This document shows, piece by piece, positions 15,968 through 21,549 of a DNA stretch of 21,549 nt (the first letter of the stretch is position 1; each line of letters starts with the position of its first letter). The position numbers were made by a program, and so were the translations under genes. The stretch is from Bacteroidales bacterium (GTDB taxonomy: Bacteria; Bacteroidota; Bacteroidia; Bacteroidales; Muribaculaceae). The notes below the pieces were generated by a model. The model was not told the origin of the DNA. It ran no database searches and saw nothing but the letters and a program-made list of their open reading frames with translations. The DNA is taken from the NCBI GenBank assembly GCA_004557825.1, contig SFFL01000031.1:1-21549 (forward strand). Reading direction: 5' to 3'.

Positions 15968-16945
15968 TTACACTTTCAGACGGTCTTCGCCGAAGAGCGA
16001 CTCCACAAATTCTTTTTTATGGAATACCTGCAGGTCGTTGATACCCTCGCCAAGTCCGATATATTTCACCGGAATCTTAAACTGGTCGGAGATGCCGATT
16101 ACCACGCCGCCGCGGGCTGTGCCGTCGAGCTTTGTTATGGCAAGCTCGTTGACATTTGTGGCGGCCACAAACTGGCGGGCCTGCTCGAAGGCGTTTTGGC
16201 CGGTGGAGCCATCGAGCACAAGGAGCACTTCGTGGGGTGCGTCGGGCACCACGCGCTGCATCACGTTGCGTATCTTGGTAAGCTCATCCATCAGTCCCTT
16301 CTTGTTGTGAAGGCGGCCGGCAGTATCGATAATCACTACATCCACATCATTGGCCTTGGCCGACTGGAGCGTATCGAAAGCCACAGCGGCAGGGTCGGCG
16401 CCCAGTTTCTGCTTCACTACAGGCACTCCGGCACGTTCACCCCACACATCGAGCTGCTCCACGGCGGCGGCACGGAAGGTATCGGCGGCGCCAAGCATCA
16501 CCTTATTGCCGGCAGCCTTGAACTGCGCAGCGAGTTTGCCGATGGTGGTGGTTTTGCCCACACCGTTCACACCCACCACCATAATCACGTGGGGATGATG
16601 ACTCTTGGGCACAGTGAAATCCTCGTCGGCCGATTCGTTGGAGTTTTCGGCAAGAAGTCCGCATATCTCATCGCAGAGCAGACGGTTAAGCTCCGACGAA
16701 TTCACATACTTGTCGTGCGCCACACGTTCCTGCAGGCGTTCGATAATCTTAAGCGTGGTGTCTACGCCCACATCGGAGGTGATGAAAACTTCCTCCAGGT
16801 TGTCGAGCACCTCATCGTCGATTTTCGACTTGCCTGCCACGGCACGGGTAATTTTCTCAAACAAACCCTGCTTGGTGCGGTCGAGGCCTTTATCGAGTGT
16901 TTCCTTTTTTTCTTTGGAAAAAATTCTGCTGAAAAAATTTGCCAT
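15968..16945 (-). CDS. ftsY: Signal recognition particle receptor FtsY
   Basis: The 325-residue SRP receptor GTPase, which docks ribosome-nascent-chain-SRP complexes at the inner membrane. It comprises an N-terminal four-helix domain (about 1-110) and the G domain. The latter shows P-loop GVNGVGKT at 125-132, the insertion-box motif AADTFRAAA at 153-161, DTAGR at 207-211 and TKLDGTARGG at 271-280. It has only a short basic head (KEKKETLDKG) rather than the long acidic A-domain of enterobacterial FtsY, as is usual in Bacteroidetes. It lies 98 bases downstream of pyrD; the gap is largely a 9-bp tandem repeat with a palindrome. Probably part of the pyr-ftsY-rimO-menF transcript. Confidence 0.96.
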   Translation of the reverse strand: MANFFSRIFSKEKKETLDKGLDRTKQGLFEKITRAVAGKSKIDDEVLDNLEEVFITSDVGVDTTLKIIERLQERVAHDKYVNSSELNRLLCDEICGLLAENSNESADEDFTVPKSHHPHVIMVVGVNGVGKTTTIGKLAAQFKAAGNKVMLGAADTFRAAAVEQLDVWGERAGVPVVKQKLGADPAAVAFDTLQSAKANDVDVVIIDTAGRLHNKKGLMDELTKIRNVMQRVVPDAPHEVLLVLDGSTGQNAFEQARQFVAATNVNELAITKLDGTARGGVVIGISDQFKIPVKYIGLGEGINDLQVFHKKEFVESLFGEDRLKV

Positions 16946-16980
16946 AATTCAAATCCGGTAGAGAAGATATTTACTTATGC

Positions 16981-17034
16981 GCTAAATCAGCTAAATTAGC
17001 TAATTTAGCTAAGATAGCTAAGATAGCTGCGGTA
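16981..17034. repeat. Six tandem 9-bp units between pyrD and ftsY
   Basis: Six adjoining 9-mers begin with GCT (16981, 16990, 16999, 17008, 17017, 17026): GCTAAATCA, GCTAAATTA, GCTAATTTA, GCTAAGATA twice, then GCTGCGGTA. Units two and three form a perfect 20-base palindrome (16990-17009) that could fold in the inter-cistronic RNA. Confidence 0.9.
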
Positions 17035-17043
17035 GCCGGTCTG

Positions 17044-17970
17044 CTAAATCTCGCCGACGATTTCGTTGATGTCGGCCACTCCGTGGCGCCGACACCAGCC
17101 TTCCATCCAGTCGATAGTCTTCACAGTGACCTGCGGGTCGATGAAGTTGGCCGTACCGATCTGCACTGCGCGCGCACCGGCGAGCATAAACTCTATGGCG
17201 TCGCGGCCGCAGGAGATTCCGCCTAAGCCTATCACAGGGATTTTCACCGCTTTAGCCGTCTGCCAAACCATACGCACGGCCACCGGACGCACGGCTGCAC
17301 CCGAAAGTCCGCCGGTCACTGTGGAGAGGCAGGGCTTGCGGCGCTCCACATCCACTGCCATACCCATCAGTGTATTTATCAGCGACACGGAATCGGCGCC
17401 TTCGGCCTCAACGGCACGGGCAATGTCGGCGATGGAAGTAACGTTGGGCGACAGCTTTACAATCAGTGTGCGGGGCCACGCCTTGCGCACGGCGGCAGTA
17501 ACGGCGGCAGCGCCGTCGCAGGTCGTACCGAAGGCCATACCACCCTGCTTCACGTTGGGGCAGGAGATATTCACCTCGATAGCGGGGATTGCCTCAAGCG
17601 AGGCAAGCCGCTCGGCCACAGCCACGTAGTCGACGATTTTCGCACCGGAGACATTTACCAGCACATTGGTTTTCAAGTCTTTGAGGCGAGGATAGATATT
17701 TTCGGCGAAATACTCCACTCCTTTGTTCTGGAGGCCAACGGCGTTGAGCATCCCCGAAGGCGTTTCCACCATGCGCGGATACGCATTGCCCTCGCGCGGC
17801 TCCAGGGTGGTGCCTTTCACGATAAATCCGCCGAGTCGCTCCAGGTCGATGAAATCGGAAAACTCTTCGCCGAAGCCGAAGGTACCCGATGCCGTAAGCA
17901 TCGGATTTTTCAGTTTTATAGCTCCGATTTCCACCGCCAGCGACGGAGATAATATTTTATTGTCAGTCAT
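17044..17970 (-). CDS. pyrD: Dihydroorotate dehydrogenase B, catalytic subunit
   Basis: A 308-residue class 1B dihydroorotate dehydrogenase, which oxidises dihydroorotate to orotate in pyrimidine synthesis using FMN. The active-site cysteine is C137 in EVNISCPN, the class 1 base (class 2 uses Ser). Other family features are MLTASGTFGFG near 24-34, the KGTT loop at 52-55, NAVGLQN at 76-82, VKLSPN at 171-176, and the FMN-phosphate loop GLGGISCGRDA at 248-258. The electron-transfer partner PyrK is immediately upstream with a 45-base gap, confirming the NAD-linked PyrD-PyrK type. Downstream is ftsY after the repeat tract. Confidence 0.95.
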   Translation of the reverse strand: MTDNKILSPSLAVEIGAIKLKNPMLTASGTFGFGEEFSDFIDLERLGGFIVKGTTLEPREGNAYPRMVETPSGMLNAVGLQNKGVEYFAENIYPRLKDLKTNVLVNVSGAKIVDYVAVAERLASLEAIPAIEVNISCPNVKQGGMAFGTTCDGAAAVTAAVRKAWPRTLIVKLSPNVTSIADIARAVEAEGADSVSLINTLMGMAVDVERRKPCLSTVTGGLSGAAVRPVAVRMVWQTAKAVKIPVIGLGGISCGRDAIEFMLAGARAVQIGTANFIDPQVTVKTIDWMEGWCRRHGVADINEIVGEI

Positions 17971-18015
17971 AATCTTCTAAGAACTAACGCTCACTTTCTC
18001 GCTACAGTCGGTTCA

Positions 18016-18795
18016 TTATATATCCCACAGAAGCAGCGAGGTATTGAACACCGGTCCCTCCACGCAAGCGCGGAGATTTCCTTGCAGCGTGGGCTCCACA
18101 CAGCATAGACAGGCACCAAGGCCGCAGGCCATCAGGTTTTCCAGCGACACTTCGCAAGGCGAACCGGTGGCTTTGGCTTTGCGGGCGATTCCCATCATCA
18201 TCGGCTTGGGGCCGCAGGTGCACACCAGGTCGAAGCGCTGCTTCATCACATCGTGCTCGTGGGCGAACCCTTTCTGCCCCATCGTGCCGTCGTCGGTAGC
18301 CACCATTGTGGCACCTACAGCCCGAAATTCGTCGAGCATCAGCACCTCCTCGGCAGTGCGGGCCGCCAGCAGGAAAGTAACCTTTACTCCGGCTGCAAGC
18401 ATCCGCTTGCCCAGCAGAAGCAGGGGCGCCACGCCTATGCCGCCACCGGCAAGCAGAGCGCTCGCTCCGGCTGAAGGGACAGTGAATCCGTTGCCCAGCG
18501 GGCCAACCACACTTATGCGGCTCCACTCGGGCAAGTTGCACAGCGCCTCGGTGCCGTCGCCGGCACGGCGAATCAGCAGCGTCATACGCCGCGTGGCTGA
18601 GTCGTAATCGCAAATCGAGATGGGGCGACGCAGATATGTCGTGGCCGATCCGGGCACTTTGATTTCCACAAATTGTCCGGGCTGCACATCAAAGGGCTCT
18701 GCCGTAGCAGGCACCTGCAGTTCGAGAAGCGAATAGCGCTCCGACAGACGCAGATTGCGCGCTATTTCCGCGTCGAAAATATGTTTCCTGCTCAT
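18016..18795 (-). CDS. pyrK: Dihydroorotate dehydrogenase B, electron transfer subunit
   Basis: A 259-residue FAD/[2Fe-2S] protein that passes electrons from PyrD's FMN to NAD+. The FAD-binding domain contains LRRPISICD at 55-63. The NAD-binding domain starts at the glycine-rich LLAGGGIGVAP (114-124) and includes CTCGPKPM near 192-199. The C-terminal iron-sulphur ligands follow the PyrK pattern: C224-x4-C229-x2-C232-x11-C244. All parts are present, so the subunit should be functional. The ATG is only 6 bases after the stop of the OMP gene, and pyrD follows after 45 bases. The pyrimidine genes therefore appear to be expressed behind an outer-membrane protein gene. Confidence 0.95.
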   Translation of the reverse strand: MSRKHIFDAEIARNLRLSERYSLLELQVPATAEPFDVQPGQFVEIKVPGSATTYLRRPISICDYDSATRRMTLLIRRAGDGTEALCNLPEWSRISVVGPLGNGFTVPSAGASALLAGGGIGVAPLLLLGKRMLAAGVKVTFLLAARTAEEVLMLDEFRAVGATMVATDDGTMGQKGFAHEHDVMKQRFDLVCTCGPKPMMMGIARKAKATGSPCEVSLENLMACGLGACLCCVEPTLQGNLRACVEGPVFNTSLLLWDI

Positions 18796-18801
18796 CAGGT
18801 C

Positions 18802-19455
18802 TTAAAAATAATATGCGGCTGTGACGCTCCAGAAGCGATTCTTGGCGTCGCCGAGATTGGCGCCGTAAAGCGACTTGCCCTGCGATGCGGCATTGTTCAG
18901 GCCGAAGCCATACGATGCGTGAACCTGCACCTTCTGCATAAACAGCAGACCGAAGCCCACATTCCATGCGAAGTCGAATTTCTTCTTATCCCAGGCATTG
19001 GAGGCATTCTCTTTCGACAGCAGGAAGGAGAAATCAGGACCGGTAGTGAGATAAGGCACCACAAATTTGCTGATCAGAGGTATGCCAATCTCATACCGCA
19101 GGTTCAGAGGAATCTCGATGTAGTTGCTGGTGACATTATAGCTGTTGGGAACTGTCTGTCCCTCAACCCCACCGACTACCGGGATATTCTCCACTACCGA
19201 GGAGGAGCGCTGCGTATACATCAGCGAGAGGTCGAAACCGAGATTTACCACCGGCACCACAAACTTTGTGGTAAGACCTGCGGTGAAGCCGCATCGGTTG
19301 CTGCTGTCAAACATGTCCTCGTTGAACTTGAATTCGTTGACCGTGGCACCGGCTTTCACACCAAACTTGAAGGGACCTAATGCAGAGGCTTTCTGAGCAC
19401 CTGCCATCACTGCTGCACCTACCAGGCACACTGCGATAATTCTCTTGATATTCAT
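18802..19455 (-). CDS. PorT-family outer-membrane beta-barrel protein
   Basis: A 217-residue barrel. The signal peptide (1-25, ending KASA) is followed by a FKFGVKAGATVNEF first strand, a CGFTAGLTTKFVVP hairpin, an IEIPLNLRYEI strand and a C-terminal VTAAYYF ending in Phe. This is the small OMP_b-brl_2/PorT-like layout seen throughout Bacteroidales. I chose the ATG at 19455 because it directly opens the signal peptide; an in-frame ATG at 19476 would add seven polar residues. A good promoter lies about 60 bases upstream. It is the first gene of the run and sits 6 bases before pyrK. The function is unknown. Confidence 0.82.
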   Translation of the reverse strand: MNIKRIIAVCLVGAAVMAGAQKASALGPFKFGVKAGATVNEFKFNEDMFDSSNRCGFTAGLTTKFVVPVVNLGFDLSLMYTQRSSSVVENIPVVGGVEGQTVPNSYNVTSNYIEIPLNLRYEIGIPLISKFVVPYLTTGPDFSFLLSKENASNAWDKKKFDFAWNVGFGLLFMQKVQVHASYGFGLNNAASQGKSLYGANLGDAKNRFWSVTAAYYF

Positions 19456-19517
19456 AATGTGTATGTATTTGTTCACAACAATAACACCCCGAAGGCGTAT
19501 TCCGATGGAATCATCCG

Positions 19518-19550
19518 CAAATTTAACACTTTTTCGCGTAACTTACGCAA
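19518..19550 (-). promoter_or_regulatory. Candidate promoter of the OMP-pyrK-pyrD run
   Basis: On the minus strand TTG (19550-19548) is followed after 22 bases by TAAATTTG (19525-19518), a perfect -7 box. The box ends 62 bases before the OMP ATG at 19455. This fits the Bacteroidetes housekeeping sigma consensus and is the best placed promoter for the run. Confidence 0.5.
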
Positions 19551-19588
19551 TTCCCGTCTATTTTCTTCTGTCGGGGCTTATAGCCGGG

Positions 19589-19641
19589 CCGGGCGGTCCG
19601 GGCGGATAATTCTTAATAATTCTTATAAGTCTTATTGCTCC
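19589..19641. repeat. Short-period tandem tract downstream of queC
   Basis: CCGGGCGGT/CCGGGCGGA (19589-19606) is a 9-base direct repeat. It runs into two identical 10-mers, ATAATTCTTA (19606-19615 and 19616-19625), and TAAGTCTTA (19626-19634). The tract lies 12 bases beyond the queC stop and upstream of the OMP promoter. It resembles the other ~9-bp tracts in the window in sequence flavour. Confidence 0.65.
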
Positions 19642-19653
19642 AAGGTGGGCAGG

Positions 19654-20418
19654 TTAGTCGAGATATTCTGTCGGGTCGGGGAGGCCGGCCAGGGCAAATG
19701 CCTCGCGGCGCTCCACGCAGGTGCCGCACTTTCCGCAGTGCTTCTCTCCACCCTTGTAGCAGGAATAAGTCAGCGCGAAATCAACACCGGCATCAGCGCC
19801 GTGGCGCGCCACATCCGCCTTAGTCAGCATCGTATAGGGAGCCAGAATATCCACCCCATCAAAGGTGCCCTGCTTCATCGCCTCCGACATCGCCTCCACG
19901 AATCCGGGACGGCAGTCGGGATAAATCGTGTGGTCGCCGGAGTGATTGGCAATCATCACATGTCGCAAACCACGACTCTCAGCCAGTCCACAAGCCACCG
20001 ACAGCATTATGCCATTGCGAAACGGCACCACCGTCGACTTCATATTCTCCTCCGTGTAATGTCCCTCCGGAATAGCCTCAGCACCGGAGAGCAACGACGA
20101 CTCGAAATACTCCCCCATAAACTTCAGCGGAATCACCAGGTGCTCCACACCCAGCCGATCGCAATTGCGCCGGGCGCACTCAATCTCGCGGGCATTATGA
20201 TTCGACCCATAGTCGAACGTCACCGCCAGCGCAATCCTGCTGCGATACTCCCACAGCATCGACACCGAGTCCATTCCGCCCGACAACACCATCACGCAGT
20301 CCGTCCCACCCTCCGGTGCCAGCCGGTTGCATTCCTTTCCGGTCTCCGCTGCCATCTTTTTGCACTCTTTTCCGCCCTCTTCCGGGCCCACCTTCACCAT
20401 CTCAATTTCTTTCTCCAT
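19654..20418 (-). CDS. queC: 7-cyano-7-deazaguanine synthase QueC
   Basis: An ATP-dependent enzyme converting 7-carboxy-7-deazaguanine to preQ0 on the queuosine pathway. From the ATG at 20418 it has 254 residues, about 30-40 more than typical QueC. The PP-loop is SGGMDS at 46-51. The zinc site is C220, C228, C231 and C234 in the family pattern CYKGGEKHCGKCGTC, followed by ERREAFALAG. Residues 15-46 are an extension made of near-repeats of 11 residues with Cys at 19, 30 and 41. A TTG at 20448 gives an even longer frame; an ATG at 20355 would remove most of the extension. No other que gene is in the window. It lies after the tRNA-Gln terminator. Confidence 0.93.
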   Translation of the reverse strand: MEKEIEMVKVGPEEGGKECKKMAAETGKECNRLAPEGGTDCVMVLSGGMDSVSMLWEYRSRIALAVTFDYGSNHNAREIECARRNCDRLGVEHLVIPLKFMGEYFESSLLSGAEAIPEGHYTEENMKSTVVPFRNGIMLSVACGLAESRGLRHVMIANHSGDHTIYPDCRPGFVEAMSEAMKQGTFDGVDILAPYTMLTKADVARHGADAGVDFALTYSCYKGGEKHCGKCGTCVERREAFALAGLPDPTEYLD

Positions 20419-20458
20419 TCCTGTGTAATTAAACGATTTACTAACCAATGATAAAAGG

Positions 20459-20497
20459 AAAAACGCCTGATCATCGGGGTGATGAAAAGGCGTTTTT
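20459..20497 (-). terminator. Intrinsic terminator of tRNA-Gln
   Basis: Perfect 10-base arms (20459-20468, 20488-20497) with an inner stem TCATC/GATGA (20471-20475, 20481-20485). On the minus strand the hairpin begins two bases after the tRNA 3' end and finishes in five U. It separates the tRNA from queC. Confidence 0.85.
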
Positions 20498-20498
20498 G

Positions 20499-20569
20499 TT
20501 GTCTTACCAGGATTCGAACCTGGACAGGCAGAACCAAAAACTGCAGTGCTACCATTACACCATAAGACA
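20499..20569 (-). tRNA. tRNA-Gln (anticodon TTG)
   Basis: A 71-base tRNA on the minus strand, without encoded CCA. The seven-base-pair acceptor stem (TGTCTTA with TAAGACA) is fully paired and followed by discriminator A. The D-arm GTG...CAC encloses an AATGGTA loop. The T-arm is CCAGG-TTCGAAT-CCTGG. The anticodon loop TTTTGGT presents TTG, reading CAA for glutamine. The closing pair of the anticodon stem (31-39) is T-T, tolerated in this tRNA type. It is a single gene with its own promoter and terminator. Confidence 0.96.
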
Positions 20570-20628
20570 ATCCTGTTTGCTCAAGGCTTCGGCACACCTG
20601 CAAGAGGCGCCCTGCCCTAAAGCATCGG

Positions 20629-20660
20629 CAAAGTTAGCTATTTCTTTTTTCTTATGCAAA
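20629..20660 (-). promoter_or_regulatory. Promoter of tRNA-Gln
   Basis: On the minus strand TTTG (20660-20657), 20 bases, then TAACTTTG (20636-20629): an exact match to the Bacteroidetes -33/-7 consensus. The start would fall near 20622, about 50 bases before the tRNA. The -33 box overlaps a 9-base inverted repeat (20653-20661 with 20669-20677) of unknown meaning. Confidence 0.7.
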
Positions 20661-20724
20661 TTTTTCCCATTTGCATATTTTTGCACATAAGCAAAATAAT
20701 CCTCCGACAAGGGAATACGTAGCA

Positions 20725-20780
20725 AGCCGGGGCGACAACAAATGGGCGCTACGGGGGTAACATTTGTTGTCGAACCGGCT
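20725..20780. terminator. Long hairpin between the GH2 remnant and tRNA-Gln
   Basis: Twelve-base perfect arms (CGACAACAAATG at 20733-20744; complement at 20761-20772) extend, after a 2-base mismatch, by AGCCGG (20725-20730) with CCGGCT (20775-20780). The loop is 16 bases. It lies 21 bases beyond the GH2 stop codon. No T-run follows, so terminator is the likeliest reading but not certain. Confidence 0.5.
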
Positions 20781-20801
20781 CTATGTGTTAGCAGGGAAAT
20801 G

Positions 20802-21239
20802 CTATTTCAGGGTTTCGATTACCGAGCGATTGATTTTGCGGATGCGCTCGGGATCGACTTTCAGCACTTTGCGGTCATACGTCATCAGGCCGTTGGTCTC
20901 GGCCTCAACGTCGGTAGTCTGAGTGTACACGGCGGCCGAAAAGCCGAGCGGAATGTATTCCTTCAGGATGTTGGCAAGCCGTTCATACTCATTCATCACA
21001 CCATCGAAAGATGGCAGAGCGACGTAACTAAAGTTTTCTTTATCAGTCCAGTTATGTCCGGGCACCGCCATACCGATGCCGCCATACTCGCCCAGCACGT
21101 TCACGCGATTGTTGTCGCGGAGCTTCATCTTGGGCTGCGGATAGTTGTGGAGGTCCAATATATCGCCGGTCTGGAAGAAATTGCCGCCGGAAGCAGGATT
21201 AACCAGGCGTGTAGGGTCATGGCGCTTGGTAAGTTCAGC
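20802..21239 (-). pseudogene. C-terminal remnant of a GH2-type glycosidase (beta-galactosidase-like)
   Basis: About 145 codons of a family 2 glycoside hydrolase TIM barrel, running from AELTKRHDPTRLVNPASGG to the natural C-terminus. It keeps the GEYGG segment (near 21088-21102), which carries the catalytic nucleophile in this family, and the late VYTQTTDVEAETNGLMTYDR motif. The sugar-binding and acid/base regions are gone. Reading upstream, family homology stops at 21239 and the frame meets TGA at 21240-21242, where insertion-sequence DNA seems to begin. The TTG at 21158 is an internal codon, not a start. An intact gene of this type would be several hundred residues. It should be non-functional unless a hybrid start exists. 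Confidence 0.8.
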
Positions 21240-21549
21240 TCAAGCAGAATTTCCGGTGCATTAGTTAAAACAGGGAGGTTAAAGTGTTAAAAATTCAGGC
21301 ATATAGCTTGACGAGCCGGAAGATGAAAAAATCACGGTCACGGACACCACGCATCTGTGAGCGGAATATCTTGACCTTGGAGTTGAATGCTTCGGCGGAG
21401 GCGTTGGTGGCTTCATACCAATCGTTCATCCTGCCCATGGCTTTTGTTGGTGAGATTTTCATATTGAATATACGGCGGAGTTCCATTGCAAGGCGGTATG
21501 CGGCTTTCAGTATCGGATAGTGCCTGAATAGAATGTTCGCGCGATGACG
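21240..21549 (-). mobile_element. Insertion sequence, ISL3-like (ISAon1 type), right end; continues past the window
   Basis: The transposase gene fragment plus about 55 bases of non-coding end (21240-21294) abut the interrupted GH2 gene. The exact terminal repeat and target duplication cannot be defined with only one end visible. The boundary at about 21240 is set by loss of GH2 homology. Confidence 0.7.
21295..21549 (-). CDS. ISL3-family transposase, C-terminal part (partial at window edge)
   Basis: The frame is open to the window end, giving 84 visible residues. It reads RHRANILFRHYPILKAAYRLAMELRRIF, then a WYEATNASAEAFNSKVKIFRSQMRGVRDRDFFIFRLVKLYA C-terminus. The N(A/x)xAExxNxKxKxxxxxxxGxR pattern, with the last acidic residue of the DDE triad, is typical of DDE transposases of the ISL3 group and of the Bacteroidetes ISAon1-type. 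The rest of the gene lies outside the window, so whether the element is intact cannot be told. A downstream ATG at 21486 is internal. Confidence 0.85.
   Translation of the reverse strand, partial: RHRANILFRHYPILKAAYRLAMELRRIFNMKISPTKAMGRMNDWYEATNASAEAFNSKVKIFRSQMRGVRDRDFFIFRLVKLYA

Noticed and set aside
15060..16310. 416-codon plus-strand open frame across rimO and ftsY
   Set aside because: It is antisense to two well-supported genes; its residues are those expected from the reverse complement of GC-rich coding DNA, and it crosses the intergenic gap.
16981..17034. CRISPR-like array
   Set aside because: Units are 9 bp and contiguous with no spacers, and no cas genes are present.
20802..21158. 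Small intact gene starting at TTG 21158
   Set aside because: GH2 homology continues upstream through this codon to 21239, so it is the tail of a larger truncated gene.

Overview
The window looks like a chromosomal segment of a gut Bacteroidales bacterium, most likely Muribaculaceae or a close relative. This rests on family content: a TrkH of the long Bacteroidetes type, a DUF4923 protein, a PCMD lipoprotein, several outer-membrane beta-barrels, and a secreted protein ending in a gliding-motility/T9SS type B C-terminal domain. Several intergenic regions also carry the Bacteroidetes -7 box TAnnTTTG. No marker fixes the species.

Layout. 174-551 (+) encodes a YraN-family protein, convergent with a minus-strand group 4104-593 encoding a DUF4923 lipocalin-like protein, the K+ channel subunit KtrB/TrkH and its regulator KtrA/TrkA. 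4342-8575 (+) is a cell-surface locus: two coupled paralogous outer-membrane barrels, a PCMD lipoprotein and a further OMP barrel, closed by a strong hairpin terminator at 8615-8660. 8661-8955 has no gene but holds a 9-bp-period tract and a palindromic REP/MITE-like element. 19455-8956 (-) is a long codirectional run: OMP barrel, pyrK, pyrD, ftsY, rimO, menF, a T9SS-type secreted protein and uvrA. 20418-19654 (-) is queC, preceded by an isolated tRNA-Gln(TTG) with its own promoter and terminator. The right end holds the C-terminal remnant of a GH2 glycosidase, cut by an insertion sequence whose transposase runs off the window.

How the genes work together. KtrA and KtrB form one K+ uptake system. 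PyrK and PyrD form the NAD-linked dihydroorotate dehydrogenase. RimO and MenF are translationally coupled (ATGA overlap) although their functions are unrelated. The 4342-8575 barrels and lipoprotein probably act together at the cell surface, but their substrate is unknown.

Most genes are ordinary housekeeping. The unusual signals are repeats: four tracts of about 9-bp period (one of them in frame inside menF), the palindromic element beside uvrA, an 11-residue repeated leader on QueC, and a duplicated 3' tail on the DUF4923 gene. I see no defence system, CRISPR array or clearly new multi-gene system. The beta-barrel/PCMD locus is the nearest candidate for something uncharacterised.
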